A DNA stretch of 64,000 nt, taken from NCBI GenBank assembly GCA_037833965.1, contig AP031356.1, forward strand, positions 18,498,501 through 18,562,500. The letters run 5' to 3'. Origin of the DNA: Marchantia polymorpha subsp. ruderalis (lineage: Eukaryota > Streptophyta > Marchantiopsida > Marchantiales > Marchantiaceae). A program made the translations under genes and the position numbers. Position 1 is the first letter of the stretch. The number at the start of each line of letters is the position of its first letter. A model generated the notes under the pieces. It worked only from the letters and a program-made list of their open reading frames with translations. It was not told the DNA's origin and did no database searches. Below are positions 1 to 11,922 of the stretch, piece after piece.

Positions 1-2777
1 GATATCTTCTAGATCCGGTTCCTTCTCTACTGAAAGGGATTCCTGAGTATCTACTTTTTTTTCAGCATCCAAGGCCTCTGACATATCAAATTCCTCCCAA
101 AAGAGGTCACAGTCCGTCTGAGAGATCTTTCCATCTTCTGATTCATCAAGACTTACAACGGTCTTGTCTTTAGCAAGAAGTGCTTTTCTAGAACCATAGC
201 TGCATCCGTTCTCTGCATTAGGGGCCGCCGGTTTGTTCGTATCATCTTCAGATCCTTCGCCATCAGTTTCAGAACACCGTTCATCCTCTGGGTCTGCGAT
301 GCCTGTAGGATTGTTCCCCAGGTTCTTCAACTGCTGTAGTTCAAGCTCAACCCTCCTGGTACGAAGTTTGAGATGGTACAAAATAACGTTAGGAGCACTC
401 AAACCTCATTTGACTGAGCAGCTTCTAGATAGCTCAGCAGAAGAACAAAAGATATGTCGTTTACTTGTTCCTATCTTGCGGTAAACAAGTTGTATAAGAC
501 CAGCATTGGCAAGCTGCTCTAGAAGAGCAAGAGGGCAGATTTAACACTGATTATGAGCAGTATACACGCGATCTCAGTGGACCAGTAAACTGGACTAAGA
601 AACTTATCACTTCTTGTTAAGTGAAGAATGTAGAGAACGAATCTGCGTTTGCGTTTGGCTATGTGATGGGAGAACCACTGTAACTGTGAGTGTCAATTTT
701 GAGGCATTTATTTCGAAAGTTTCAAATTGAAGTAACCGGCTGACCTTGCATCCTCGAACTGCTCCAGACGGACTGAGTAGCAATAGTGCATATTCTCCAA
801 CGCATTTATCTTCTGAGATCGCATGGCAGATGTGGATTTCGAACTTGCAGCTCTGCAACATGTAACGTGCTGATCAAAAACACAACGATTTTGTAGTACT
901 CTGACTAGGTCCTTTTGACCAGATCCTGTAACATGCAAAGGAAAAGCCAACAATCCATATGCTCTGTAGCTCACTTGTAGGCATCCAGATAAGCCTCCAG
1001 AGCTCCCTCCCAATCCCCTGTCGAATCAAAACAATTGCCGAGGTTTATTTTGGCGACGATCTGGCCCTGAGTACAAGGAGAAAGGCCAGCGCGTTAGCAG
1101 AGTAAGTGCGCGTCCTGATGAGAAGTGATACACTGGAAGCATTAGAATTCATCGTGCTGTTCTACAAGCACAAATAAAACACACACCTCCAAGTGATTGA
1201 TCCTGTGGCAAACATCCCATTCCTTCCAGTGCCACTTGATCGCTTTGGAAAAAATTCGGAGATTATAGTAAGAAATGCCAATCAGATCCAAAGCATCTCC
1301 GAGCTTCTCGTGGTCACCGAGACGCTCTGCTAAGGTTTTCAACCGCTTAGACATCCCAAGATGCTGTTTCACCAACATATACGTGCGCGCGTCAGAAAGT
1401 AGAAAACCTCCAAATGGTTAAACGTTAGAGGTTCCATGTATCGAATCAGATCCACACAATCTGCTGAATTGCGAACATGAATAAGTATAGAGAGGGAGAA
1501 CACCGACCACATCCCAGGATTTGATAGCGTAGGCCTCGGACAAAATATCAAATAACAACTTCATCTCCTGTTTGATGATCGTCCTCGATGATAAAACGTT
1601 TGGAGCACTCTCCACTCCACGACGGAGCTTTTTCTGCTGCTGCAACAAGACTCCAATTTGTTTGGATTTGTCTTCAGCTTCGCTAAGGACTTCAAGGTTG
1701 GCTATTATGTCCTCACACAGTTGAGTCTCGTCCTGGAGCGACTGGGCAATCACCAAAGCCCGTTTAAAACTCATCCTTGCCTTTTCGAATTCCAAGGCTT
1801 TGAGATGTAGGATTCCTTGATTCACCAGTCCCTTGGCTTCCCCTTGGGCGTGAGGAATTCGTTGGCAAATTGCGATGTCCATATCTGTGTGCTCCCTGGC
1901 TTTATCCCATTGCCGCAATTCACAATAAAGCTGACCGAGGTTGTGATGGAGTCTAGAACGTGCATCATCATTTTCATTGACCTCTTCTTCGTCACATATT
2001 TTCAAGCCCTGGTTATAATACTTCTCTGCTGCTGTAAAGTCATCAACCGCCACTCTCAAAAGTCCGAGGTTATTGTAGGCGTCGACAAGCTCCTTCACAA
2101 ATCCTGACGGAGACAGCTCTTTCGGCGGAGGACAAGCTTTCAGATTCTGGGCCAAACTAAGCGATATTCTGAGATATCTTGAGGCATCCTGTACAGCTGA
2201 GATTGTACTTTTGGTTTCGAAGATCTCTAAATACGTACGTCCCAGCTGAGTGCTCGCTCTTTGTTGCTCGGGTTCATCGGCAGCTTCCTCTGCTAGATGG
2301 AAGTGCTTCCTCTGAAGCACACAAACATTCAATAACCGACACGAGCATCAGGACAGATCGTGCTCGAAGCTGGGCAGCCAAAGTTCTTGCGAAACACAAC
2401 TCACACGCTCTACCTAGACATCTGCAGTGCCAAGAGCAAAGATCGAAAACGAAAATGAAAGCCAAATTACGCAAGCTGGTGGGCCCAACCTGCCACTGGA
2501 GGGCTTTCTCGAAGTCTAAAAGTCGCAGGTGAGCTTCCCCGATGGACTGGCAAGTAGGCATCAGCTTCACGGGGTCGGATGCATGAATTTTCATGGAGAT
2601 CGTGTAGTCCTTCAAGAACCACTCTAAAGCGAGCTTGTATTCCCCCCTTTCCTTATACATATGTCCAATATTATTCGCCCACTTCGCTTCATCCTCTTGA
2701 TCACCGGCATTCCTCGCATTCCTATAACTCCCCAGCATCCCCTCCAGTAAAACCGAGTCCTTCTTTGCCTTCCCCAT
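1..2777 (-). CDS. TSK: TONSOKU (TSK/BRU1/MGO3), N-terminal TPR portion, partial gene
   Basis: Six exons follow clean GT/AG borders and keep frame: 2777-2490, 2311-1508, 1363-1187, 1066-975, 852-745 and 355 to the left edge, giving about 607 residues. The start is the ATG at 2777, which aligns with the N-terminus of plant TSK. Diagnostic stretches are WANNIGHMYKERGEY, TCQSIGEAHLRL, AEEA..EQQRASTQLGRTY, CDEEEVNENDDARSRLHHNLG, HAQGEAKG and NLRIFSKAIKWH; these are tetratricopeptide repeats matching Arabidopsis TSK in order. The last exon is an acidic Ser/Glu/Asp-rich linker, as in the family. The C-terminal leucine-rich repeats lie off-window. In plants TSK is a nuclear genome-maintenance factor acting at replication forks, and its TPR domain reads unmodified histone H3.1 (established for Arabidopsis). 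All exons seen are open, so this looks functional. Confidence 0.93.
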
Positions 2778-3164
2778 CGTTCACACGCTGAGAAATCCAC
2801 AGCGCTCTCGTCTCCTCGACCTCCGTCGACCTACATACAAGCTACGAGCCCATACCAGAACACCCGAATCCCATCACAGAACAGCAACACAAAATTTCAA
2901 AAACTCTCCACCTCTTTCTTATCCGACGCGGGAGGCTGCGAACATAGACAGCAGAGACATCGATGCGAGGATGCGATTCGAGATAATGGACGCAGCAGAG
3001 AGCGATCGGGACGAGCGAACAAAGGCCCCGGACGACTGACACTCAAGGCGCAGTCGAGCGTGAGAGCTTTAAGGCGTGCCAGACATTGACTCGCGATTCG
3101 CCTCGAGACGACGAAGGCGCTGGAGGACGAGAGTGCCTGGACGCTCCACTCCTCGAGCACTTTT

Positions 3165-3174
3165 CCCCGCCAAA
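3165..3174 (-). promoter_or_regulatory. Putative E2F-binding site upstream of TSK
   Basis: On the minus strand this reads TTTGGCGGGG, a match to the E2F consensus TTTSSCGS, about 390 bases upstream of the TSK start codon. TSK in Arabidopsis is expressed around S phase, so an E2F/DP site is the expected control element. The motif is short; its position and the gene's biology support it, but nothing shows it is used. Confidence 0.45.
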
Positions 3175-3546
3175 TTTCAAAATACTTCGCCGGTCGACGA
3201 GGCTGGTCGACTGGACCGGAGGCCGAATCATTCGGAACCAGGTTTGAACGCGTGTTTATCACTCGGGCCAAACTGAGTACGTACAGCTCAGCGACGCTCC
3301 ATCGTTCACGTCACTTGTTTTAGTGACACGTCGACATCCGGGACGACGTGTCACTCCCTGATCCGCCGCAAATACGACTTGAGATTCACATGATGGAACC
3401 AGACAAAACTGTCCCTCTTTAGATTTTCGTTAAGTTTGTCTGAGTCTGTTGAGTTCCCGGCAAAGTGCACGGATAAGATGTCCGACTGCATGGATGACTA
3501 TGATTTTAAACTTTGTAATTTACTTCACTGAGACTCAAGATATCAA

Positions 3547-3620
3547 GTTTCCGTGGTGTAGTTGGTTATCACGTCAGTCTAACACATTGAAGGTCTCCAG
3601 TTCAAACCTGAACGGAAACA
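3547..3620 (+). tRNA. tRNA-Val (anticodon AAC)
   Basis: The 74-nt sequence folds as a cloverleaf. A perfect 7-bp acceptor stem (GTTTCCG with CGGAAAC) is followed by a D arm with the A-box-like TGGTGTAGTTGG, an anticodon loop CTAACAC with AAC at 3581-3583, and a T arm with TTCAAAC and a discriminator A. A TTTT run at 3631-3634 fits Pol III termination. It matches plant tRNA-Val(AAC). Weak points are a G-U pair in the anticodon stem, one C-A mismatch in the T stem and an A instead of G in the T loop, so it could be a drifting copy. Confidence 0.85.
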
Positions 3621-3766
3621 ATCTCTAGTCTTTTGTGCCTTGCGAGATCCGTCACTTTGGCCCGAATCATCTTCCAACACACTGAAGGTCTCCAGTTCGA
3701 ACCTGAAAGATAACAATCCGTAGTCTTTTCAGCTCTTGCGAGGTCTTTGGCCCGAACCATCTTCCA
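3581..3766 (+). repeat. Tandem duplication starting at the tRNA-Val anticodon
   Basis: Bases 3581-3675 (anticodon to the end of the tRNA plus 55 bases of flank) are repeated at 3676-3766 at an offset of 95 bases, with substitutions and small indels. The second copy holds only the 3' half of the tRNA (anticodon onward, about 3676-3710), then the same flank including the TTTT. In the half copy the anticodon stem (CACTGA) and T loop (TTCGAAC) are closer to canonical than in the full gene. Confidence 0.8.
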
Positions 3767-3779
3767 GGCGGGACGAATT

Positions 3780-6230
3780 GTGCTCGGAAGCACTTGTGGG
3801 GCATCTGTATTTCCTTTCCCCGATAATCTTGGCAGGACATTTTGCATCAACTAAGATTGGTCTCAGTTAGTTTAAAGCAAAAGGTGATTTGGTTTTACAA
3901 ATACATTTCGCCCCCACTCCCCATTCGTTCGAAATTCAATGATTGATTTTCGTTTCTTCAGTACAATAAACCTATTATGCAAATGCCCATGACTAACTGT
4001 TGTGAAACTACCGCAACATGTACATGTTATATGAATACTACTAGCTCTTAATAAATACCTCATTTGATATAAATAATATTTAGCAACAAAAATTAAATAT
4101 AAGTTGTTTCACATATTCTATATATACATTGAACTAATTGAGACTTTCAGATAATAGATTCATAATTTCAATGTCTATGATGAAAATATTTCATGTCTTA
4201 AATATTAAAAGATTACCAAGTTTTAATATCTAATTTAGCTTGAAGAGTAGACAATTACATAAGTCAAAACATAAGAACTAAATAAATAAATTATAATATT
4301 TTTCCCTTGTCTTTTACATATAAATGTGAAACCCGATTTATAAATTTTTGGAAAATTTAAGAATTTTCATAAGTTAATGTAGGAAATGCATACAAATTAA
4401 TCAAATTGCATAAAATTTTCAAGTTAAAGAAACAAACATTCATTCATCTTACAATTTGCAATGCAACAGAAATTAAAAATTTTGTAAATTATTCATTCAT
4501 CAATACATTTAAAAAAATCTTATAAATGATAAATCCAAATCTTCTAAATGTTTTTCAACAGAAATATAATATCAAAAGTCCAAAAATAAATTGAGCATTT
4601 CGACATTGTTCAAAATCATAGTTCACAACTTTATTTATCAAATTTTTCACTTAGAACAAACACTGCATCTCAGCTACTATGGCAATGTATTAAGACTAAT
4701 TATATTTAAAAATATTTTTTAATAAGTATTTTATTTTTTTCAAAAAATGATTTTGCTAATTTTTGTTACGTTAAATTTAAATAACAATTTTGCATCAATG
4801 ATATGAAACATAATTGCTTTTCATGGAGTCATGTAAGTATAAGAGAAAATACTATTCATAAACTATAAGTGATGTAAGTTCATTATCAACAAATTCATGT
4901 AAACCATTTTGTGAAACAAAATTTACATGTTCGATTGAATTTTCAAAAAATATTTGGAAATGTGGAAAATTGTGAAATAATTTGGTAGAAGTACACAAAA
5001 ACTTCTTTAATTTTATGTTTTTTCAAGATTTCATGAAATGTCGTGAATATGATAATAGTTATTTGTTTGCTTAAAATTTGAATAATAGATAAAAAAATTG
5101 GATAAAATATTAAGTTGATAATTTATAAAAAATTATTATACTAACAAATTTATGTAAAGATACTAAGTTGCATTGAAATTTTTTTCCTAAATAAATAAAA
5201 TTGATTCAAGATTGATTTCAAAGAAAACAAGTTTTTAAAAATATGTGTTTAAATATTTTCTTCAATATTCATATTATTTTTTCCATGCGAATTATAAAAT
5301 TTAAATATACATAATTTTAATAATTTTCTCTCTGAAAAGTATGTTCGTTTAACTGTTTATATATTACAAAAATAAGAAATTTATTCACATCAAATATTAA
5401 CTATTATTAAAATTACAGATATGTTGTGATAAAAAATTTGATAAATATATGTTTGTTCAAAAAATGTAGTACTATATTTCAACACTAATATGATGATAAA
5501 CTAACATAAGTCAAAATAATTACTATGATTGTGATAAAATTATCTTCATCTATCAACAATTGTACTTTTATGAAATCTATCATCCATCAAGTATTTATTT
5601 TCTATATAATCATAACAATATTAAAATATTACTTAAAATGATAATATCAAGAATAACATTGTATTTTCATTCTTTATACACATTTACTTTATTTCTGTTG
5701 TCAACATTAATACAAATTATTTCTATCTCAAAATTATCTCATACATATGGGAAAAAAGTTTCAAAATGAAATTAGATCAATTTCTTTTTTATAGTATAAG
5801 AACACTTAAATAAATTTAAAATATATTCTAAATATATCAATCTATACAAATCTAACCATAATAAGTTCAAGTCAAAAATCAAATATTAACCATCTCTCCT
5901 TTGATTCATGTCTTTATATTTTAACTAATTATATTTTTTACATGCATAAATTCTATAAAAATTTCCAAAATTTAAACTCTCGTTTAAACAAGTATTAACT
6001 TAAAAATAAGTCAAATTCTATGACGTATAGAGTAAAACATATATATAGAAACATATGCATTAGGTCTAACTACTTGTGATATCTAAGTATGTAAATAATT
6101 GTAATTTAAAATAAGGTCCCTGAAAACTTTTTGAAGTAATCACTTTAGTATAAGCATATGTTGATTTGATCTTACTGTCAATTTTGACAAGTTCAATCAT
6201 CTATCTAAAAAATTTCCAAAAAAATGATAT
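3780..6230. other. AT-rich intergenic DNA
   Basis: Very AT-rich sequence with many homopolymer runs and only short chance ORFs. I see no gene, RNA or transposon I can name. It is probably decayed transposon sequence like the stretch to its right. Confidence 0.5.
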
Positions 6231-9200
6231 CAAACGTTAATGTGATTCACTTTACTGTTCATAACTTGGTTAGTTGCAAAACAATTGACACTTTGATTAT
6301 CACAATGAAGACTAAAAATACATTGTTTTAATCTCATCTTTGTGAAAAACTTCTACAACTAAATTGACTCATTTGAATCTTTCGCTGCTGTTACATATTT
6401 TGCTTTTGTATGTATTATTAAAATACATTGTTGCAAAGTAGATCTTCAACAAATGCATACACATCTTAATGTGAATACATATTATGTTTTAGAGTTTTGT
6501 GTCTCTGAATTTTAGTCATAATCATCATCAAAACTATCATCAAACAATATCCAACATCCTTTATAACTTTTATCTACCTAAAAATTCATTTAGCTGACCC
6601 TCAATCGATTTTAACTAGATTGAAGATGAATCTATTTATTTTGCCTAAAGCTAGATTAATGATGATCTTATACAAGTCATCAAATATAAAGCTCTTTTTA
6701 CTTCATTCTCATAAAAAAATTTAGACATAGCTAATTAATCCTCATTAAAAAAATAGTATACTAAACATTAGATTGTTTGAAATGAAATGCCAATAAAAAA
6801 ATCATGAATTTTGCAATTATAGTGTTGAATTTTGCAAAACCTCACTTTGTGTACTTGGTTTGATCCTATCAAAACTTCTCTTTATTGATATCTCTCTTCA
6901 TATTCATGCTTAAAATCTTTTCAAAGTTGTATAATGTTTTTATCTAAACCTCAATACTTAATTGAGGTTTAGTTTATCAGTACCGCATTGATTTTGAGCA
7001 AAAATAAACATATTGTTCACATATAAAATTAAATTTATATAACCAGAGATGAAAATTACTGACACATTTCATATGAACACATGAATTGTATATACTTTGT
7101 GCAAATTCAAGAATTTTATTGGAATTCATATAAATCTCTATTCCATTTTTGAATAGATTGCTTCAATCCATAAAAAGATTTAAACTGTTTACATATTCAT
7201 ATATTGTTGCACTTCTAAGCAAAGTTTTGAAGCTATATCATGTAATCATCTACTTCAATATTTCATAGAAAAAGTCAACATTAAACTATAATTAATCTAT
7301 TATAAGATAAAAATTGCTTCAAGTGCATAAATTGTAGAATACTTAGCTATTCAAACAACAGCTTAGTATACTACATAATTTTTTCTTGTGTATTTTTTTG
7401 GTTACTAACCTTGCTTGATGAAGTTTTGTATTCTACTCTTTGATATCATCTTTTAGCTTGTACATACACTTCAAATCGATAAGAGTTCAATCTTCAAGAC
7501 ATTCTATTAGCTTCCAAATTTCATTCTTTCCAAATGATTACATCTTTTTTTCCATTACAAAATTTTATTCAAACTTGGCTTCAAAATCTTGAGTTTCATT
7601 ATACGAAGAAAGTTTGACTTTTTCTATGATCAAAGCGTCATCATTTTCCTGCTCATAGGAAAAAATTTATCCATGTTCCATATCTCCCAGTAGCTCCACT
7701 AGATCTTTTGAAAATCTTTTAGTAAATCTCTCATTTTGATCTTGTTTGCATGCTGCTATAGAGAAAGGTTGACCAACAATTGATTGCTACTCAACTTTTT
7801 GTTCCTCAAATATCATATCTTATTGCATGGAAGTTTCTCCTTGTAACATATCATTAAAAATATAATAATCAAATTTTCCAATTAAAAACAAGATAATGCT
7901 CCGTATTTATAGAAAACTTGTAGCTCAATAGCTTCAATAAACTACCATGCCTCCTTCTCGCTTCCTGAATTTCATAAATAGCTTCCTTAAGAGTGTCAAA
8001 AATAGAAGATTCATTCTTGCTAGTAGTAAGAGCATGAGCATTCTCCGACTCTTTTAATATTTTTGGCTCATTGAAAGAAACATATACTAACAATAAATTT
8101 TGAAATTATAAGATTTCATAACTTTTAATCTTTTTTTCATTCCTAGTATATCTGAGAAAATGACATTTTTTAGATATAGATTTTAACTTGGACTTATTTT
8201 ACTTGAATGTGAAAAATTATGCATGGTAAGTCAAGAACTCATCGCCCTCCTTGTGCTGCTGATGTACGGTCATCTTGCTGCTATTCCCCCCTCTCATAGC
8301 TGCTGGTGTTCCGCCCTCTTATTGTTGTTGCAAATGGACAGCACTACTCTTGTTGCTGATGTAGAGCCCTCCTACTGTTATTGCTGTTGTCTCGTACTCC
8401 GGTTGCTAATGTACAGCACTCATGCTGTTGTTGATGTTGTCTCATACTTTTGCTGCTGATGTAGAGCCCTTCTACTATTGTTGTAGCTGTCACTCCTTCC
8501 TGTTGCTGATGTACAACATTCTTGCTGTTGTTGCTGTTGTCTCATACTTTTGCAGCTGATGTACAATACTTCTGTTGTTGTTGTTGTTATACCGCTCTCC
8601 TACTATTGATGTACAGCTCTCTTGCTAATGTTGCTACTGTCTTGCCCTCCTTCTTGTTGATGTACAGCCCTTCTACTACTGCTTTTTATGTTGGAAAATA
8701 CTTAGTTTTTAGATAACATAACAATGTACTTGCCAACTCATGTGTAATAAACAAAAATGCCACACTTTATTCGTCTCACTTACAACTCAAAAGCATGCAA
8801 CTCTATAACAATGGTAGAAACTTCAAACACATACAAATTTTTAAGCTCGTTGTGATCCTTGTAACATCTCATAGTGATCATTTCAACTCTCTTTACTTAC
8901 AAACAAGTTTCTTATCCATTAAATACAATGAGATTAATTTGTTTTTCATATTAGATATAAATCTAACATGAGTGAAAATACATCTGATTTCATCAAACAT
9001 GTGAATTTTAATATATCCAATTACTTCAATTTGACAAAAAAGATCATTTTTATGAAAATTGATACGTTTGATGTGAAGAAAGAACTTGAAAATTTTCAAA
9101 TATAACACATGTGATAGTTACATGCATCATCAAAAATTCAATAATCATTAAATAGCCTTGGTGATGTGTACAAGTCACAATCATATCATCTTAGAGCAAA

Positions 9201-10320
9201 ATCATAATTAGTTGAATCCTCATTGAAACTAGAAAAAATCTCATTTGTTTATATAGGATTAATTGCCCTTGGCTTAGATTTGCAATCTCTCTTCACGTAT
9301 TAGTTATTGCCACAACTCCAACATGTAATGGTATTCTTCTTTTCATACATGCCATTAGGTTCAAATCTATGTTTAGATCCATATTTCTTGCCACCAGCTT
9401 TGCACGTTAGATCTTATGATTGTCCACAAGTCACATACAATATCAATACTAAAGAACCGATAAATCTATACTATAAATCCGAAACTAACCGATAAATCAG
9501 ATGTCATCAACTTACTTTGCAAATGTTTAGTCAATAAAGCATAAATCATGTTATTAAAAGTGATAGACCTCTTATCATCGTGTATTAACATTTGTGTTAG
9601 TGACTTAAACAATGAGACCAATAAATTCAATAAATGAACAATTTTGTGTTCATAAATTAGATCTTTTCCAAGATTGATCAAATCCATAGCAAGATCATAA
9701 AATGCATCAATATATCTTGAATTTTAATATCCATATACTGAAAATTCATCACTTTCAAAAAAGCAAACAAACAAGTTAAAAGCTTATTGTGATGATATTG
9801 TTCAAAAAGCAATCAAAACAATTTTTCACAATTTACATGTTTTCCTAACTTTTTCATCACAAAAGATTGAAGATACATGATAATCATGATCACCACTTGT
9901 TATTGAGGGTTTTTTCAATCTTTTTCATTGATCCTCTTGAGATTAGATCGCAATGCCTCGTACATACATTTTTATTGCATCTTTGACTTTTTTTTTCATA
10001 AGATATATTCATTTTGTCCATTAAATTTTGGAATGTTTTACTTGTATCCACCACACTTAACACGTGTCATGTTTACTTTTTGTACTTCCTTGGTTGTTTG
10101 TTGAACGTCATTGATCATTAATAGCTGCTTACACGTTCAGGGTCAAATTTTTGTCGGTTGTTGACAATAGCTTTCACATTTTTGATAAAAGATTAAAAAA
10201 ATTGTGATATATATTTTTGACATCTCGGTTGTCTTATGCATATTCAAGAATGTAATATAGATTTTGTGATGTGTAAAAAAATTCTTAAGGGCCATCAAGC
10301 GTTTCAAACTTCTTCCAAGA
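6230..10320 (-). mobile_element. Ancient, AT-decayed Ty1/copia relic related to the 48-58 kb element
   Basis: Fragments line up in copia order with the younger minus-strand element at 47995-58716. Near 6230-6450 the nucleotides match its RNase H part (compare 48900-49100). At 7869-8093 a peptide with VSFNEPKILKESEN matches VSFNEPSLLNEGEN in the linker after integrase. At 8893-9108 KIHMFDEIRCIFTHVRFISN followed by NKLISL matches KIRMFDDVNRTLNHARFIPN with NLISL before integrase. Near 9307-9345 the zinc-knuckle DNA is recognisable, and 9466-9700 looks gag-like. It is full of stops and strongly enriched in A and T, as expected after long deamination of methylated cytosines. LTRs were not found. 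The minisatellite at 8255-8683 replaces most of the integrase core. The borders given are approximate. Confidence 0.7.
8255..8683. repeat. 50-bp minisatellite (about 8.5 imperfect units)
   Basis: Units begin with a variant of GCTGCTGATGTACAGC and end with a pyrimidine-rich tail such as TCTCATACTTTT. From 8352, six successive units are each exactly 50 bases and a seventh is partial. The first two units span 97 bases. Because 50 is not a multiple of three, the reading frame rotates from unit to unit, so the ORFs seen here are not a repeat protein. The array is embedded in the old copia relic. Confidence 0.9.
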
Positions 10321-10415
10321 TGCAATTTCTTCTATAATTTTTTCTCATTCAACAAATCTCAACAATTTTGATAGCAAATCAAAAGTTTCTTTGTCATCTT
10401 TGAAATGAGATAAAC

Positions 10416-10567
10416 TCTTGATACGAAATGTGTGTGCTCGAAGAGAGCTTGATAAAAATTGTAATCTAATATATACCTAGGATTGCGGTACCTTTCAGGG
10501 TTACCTACTAATCAGCGGCTCATCTAATGTCACATCACTACCCTAATTAGGGTTTAATCTAATACCA
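10416..10567 (-). repeat. 3' LTR of the 10.4-15.7 kb copia element
   Basis: Matches 15538-15695 base for base over long stretches, for example TGTCACATCACTACCCTAAT against TGTCACGTCACTACCCTAAT. The outer edge is eroded and starts TCTTG instead of TGTTG. The inner edge is uncertain by about 20 bases. Confidence 0.8.
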
Positions 10568-11092
10568 CTTCTCAACTCGTGACATTACAGTTTTGGGGTG
10601 AATTTTGTACAATTTGATTATGGAGATAGTAAGAGATCCAGAGGCGTGTTGTCGAGACGTTGTCCGTCAAGACACATGCTGGAATTTTGTGTTGATGGTG
10701 CTTGGTGCATCTGCGCATCGATAACGCATGTGAGTGGAACCGTTTTCAGAGCAATTGATCGCGCATTCTTGAGACGATGTCACAGGCTTGACCGAGTTGC
10801 GGAGGATGAGCGCGAGGAGCAAATTGTTGGTGAGCGAAGACGTGTCGGGGTTGGAGCTTTGGAGAAGCAACATCGTCACAATTTTGAAGGACCACCTGCA
10901 TTAAGTATATCCGTCTCTTGCACAACTCTTGTGCTTGGTGTATGGAAAAGATCGCTTGCTAATTTGTGACTTTTGTGGAGATGTAGATCGTTCGTCAAGG
11001 ATGCGACTGCGATCGGAGGAGGAAAGGAGGGACACTTATGGATTTTCGGGAGTTGATGTTTGAAACTAGGTTCCTGGTATAAATCCTCGGTT

Positions 11093-11886
11093 TCAAAGTT
11101 TTATGCAGTAAGAAATGGTAGAATTAATGGCATCTATTGTCATTGGTCTGATTGTGAGGAGCAGGTTTGGGGTTTTAGCGTTGCGCAGTTTAAATTCTGA
11201 AGGCTTATAGGTTTTTGGAAGGTTAGAGTCTCGGTACTTTTTTTGGAGGAAGGATAAGCTATACGGGTTTAAGCTTGTCTGATGTAACTGAAATTTCACT
11301 CTACCTAAAGGCTTTGTGAGGATGTCTACGGGTTGAAGAGAAGTACTAATAAATTTCAATCTGATTTTCCTCTCTAGTACTCTCTCTCTTACAAAATGAT
11401 GATGTATTTCTTTGTGTTTGCTCCTTGCATGGAAGACAGGATTTTTGGCAATGCGCTCTGATTGTCACAATTAATATAGAGAGCACGTTCTAGGTTTGAA
11501 CTAATCTAGCTATTTGTTTGGCTGAGCGGGACAAGCTTCGCAGACATTAACTACAATTCTGTGAGGAGTTGTGATAGCCAAACATCTTCTTGAGCGCCAT
11601 ATTCGCTCTCCGTGGAGGAGCATGAAATTGTGAGTTGTCGCTTTGAGTTTCAGCTGACGGGTACCCCAGCGGCGCAAAACAGGTACGCACATGCACTTTG
11701 ACGTTTGTCAGGGCACGTAGCCCAATTTGCGTCTGTGAAGCCTCCAAGGTTTAGGGGTTTCTCATGGGCGTAGAAAATTCCATATTCAAGGCTGAATTTG
11801 ATGTAGCGGAGTATGTGGATGGCGGAATCCATATGTGCATGTTGAGGTTGTGCCATATAGAAAGCTATGCGATTATGCATAGGCAA
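11093..11886 (-). pseudogene. Copia RNase H region (broken)
   Basis: Two pieces are readable. At 11886-11650, IHILRYIKFSLEYGIFYAHE and GGFTDANWATCPDKRQSACA contain the RNase H start (TDAxW) and the copia DKRxS motif. At 11359-11093, ISTSLQPVDILTKPLGRVKF is the usual end of copia pol. The pieces lie in different frames with missing sequence between them, so the enzyme is dead. Confidence 0.85.
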
Positions 11887-11922
11887 GGTTGGGTCTGGAA
11901 ATGGTAAGAAAAATAAGTTAAC

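Noticed and set aside
8255-8683. CRISPR array
   Set aside because: Units are contiguous without unique spacers, and the genome is eukaryotic.
8223-8716. Cys/Leu-rich ORFs that look like a small secreted repeat protein
   Set aside because: They lie in a 50-bp minisatellite whose unit length rotates the frame, so the peptide is a by-product.
10598-10969. 123-codon plus-strand ORF
   Set aside because: It lies in the 3' untranslated part of a minus-strand copia element, has an antisense ORF partner and shows no domain.
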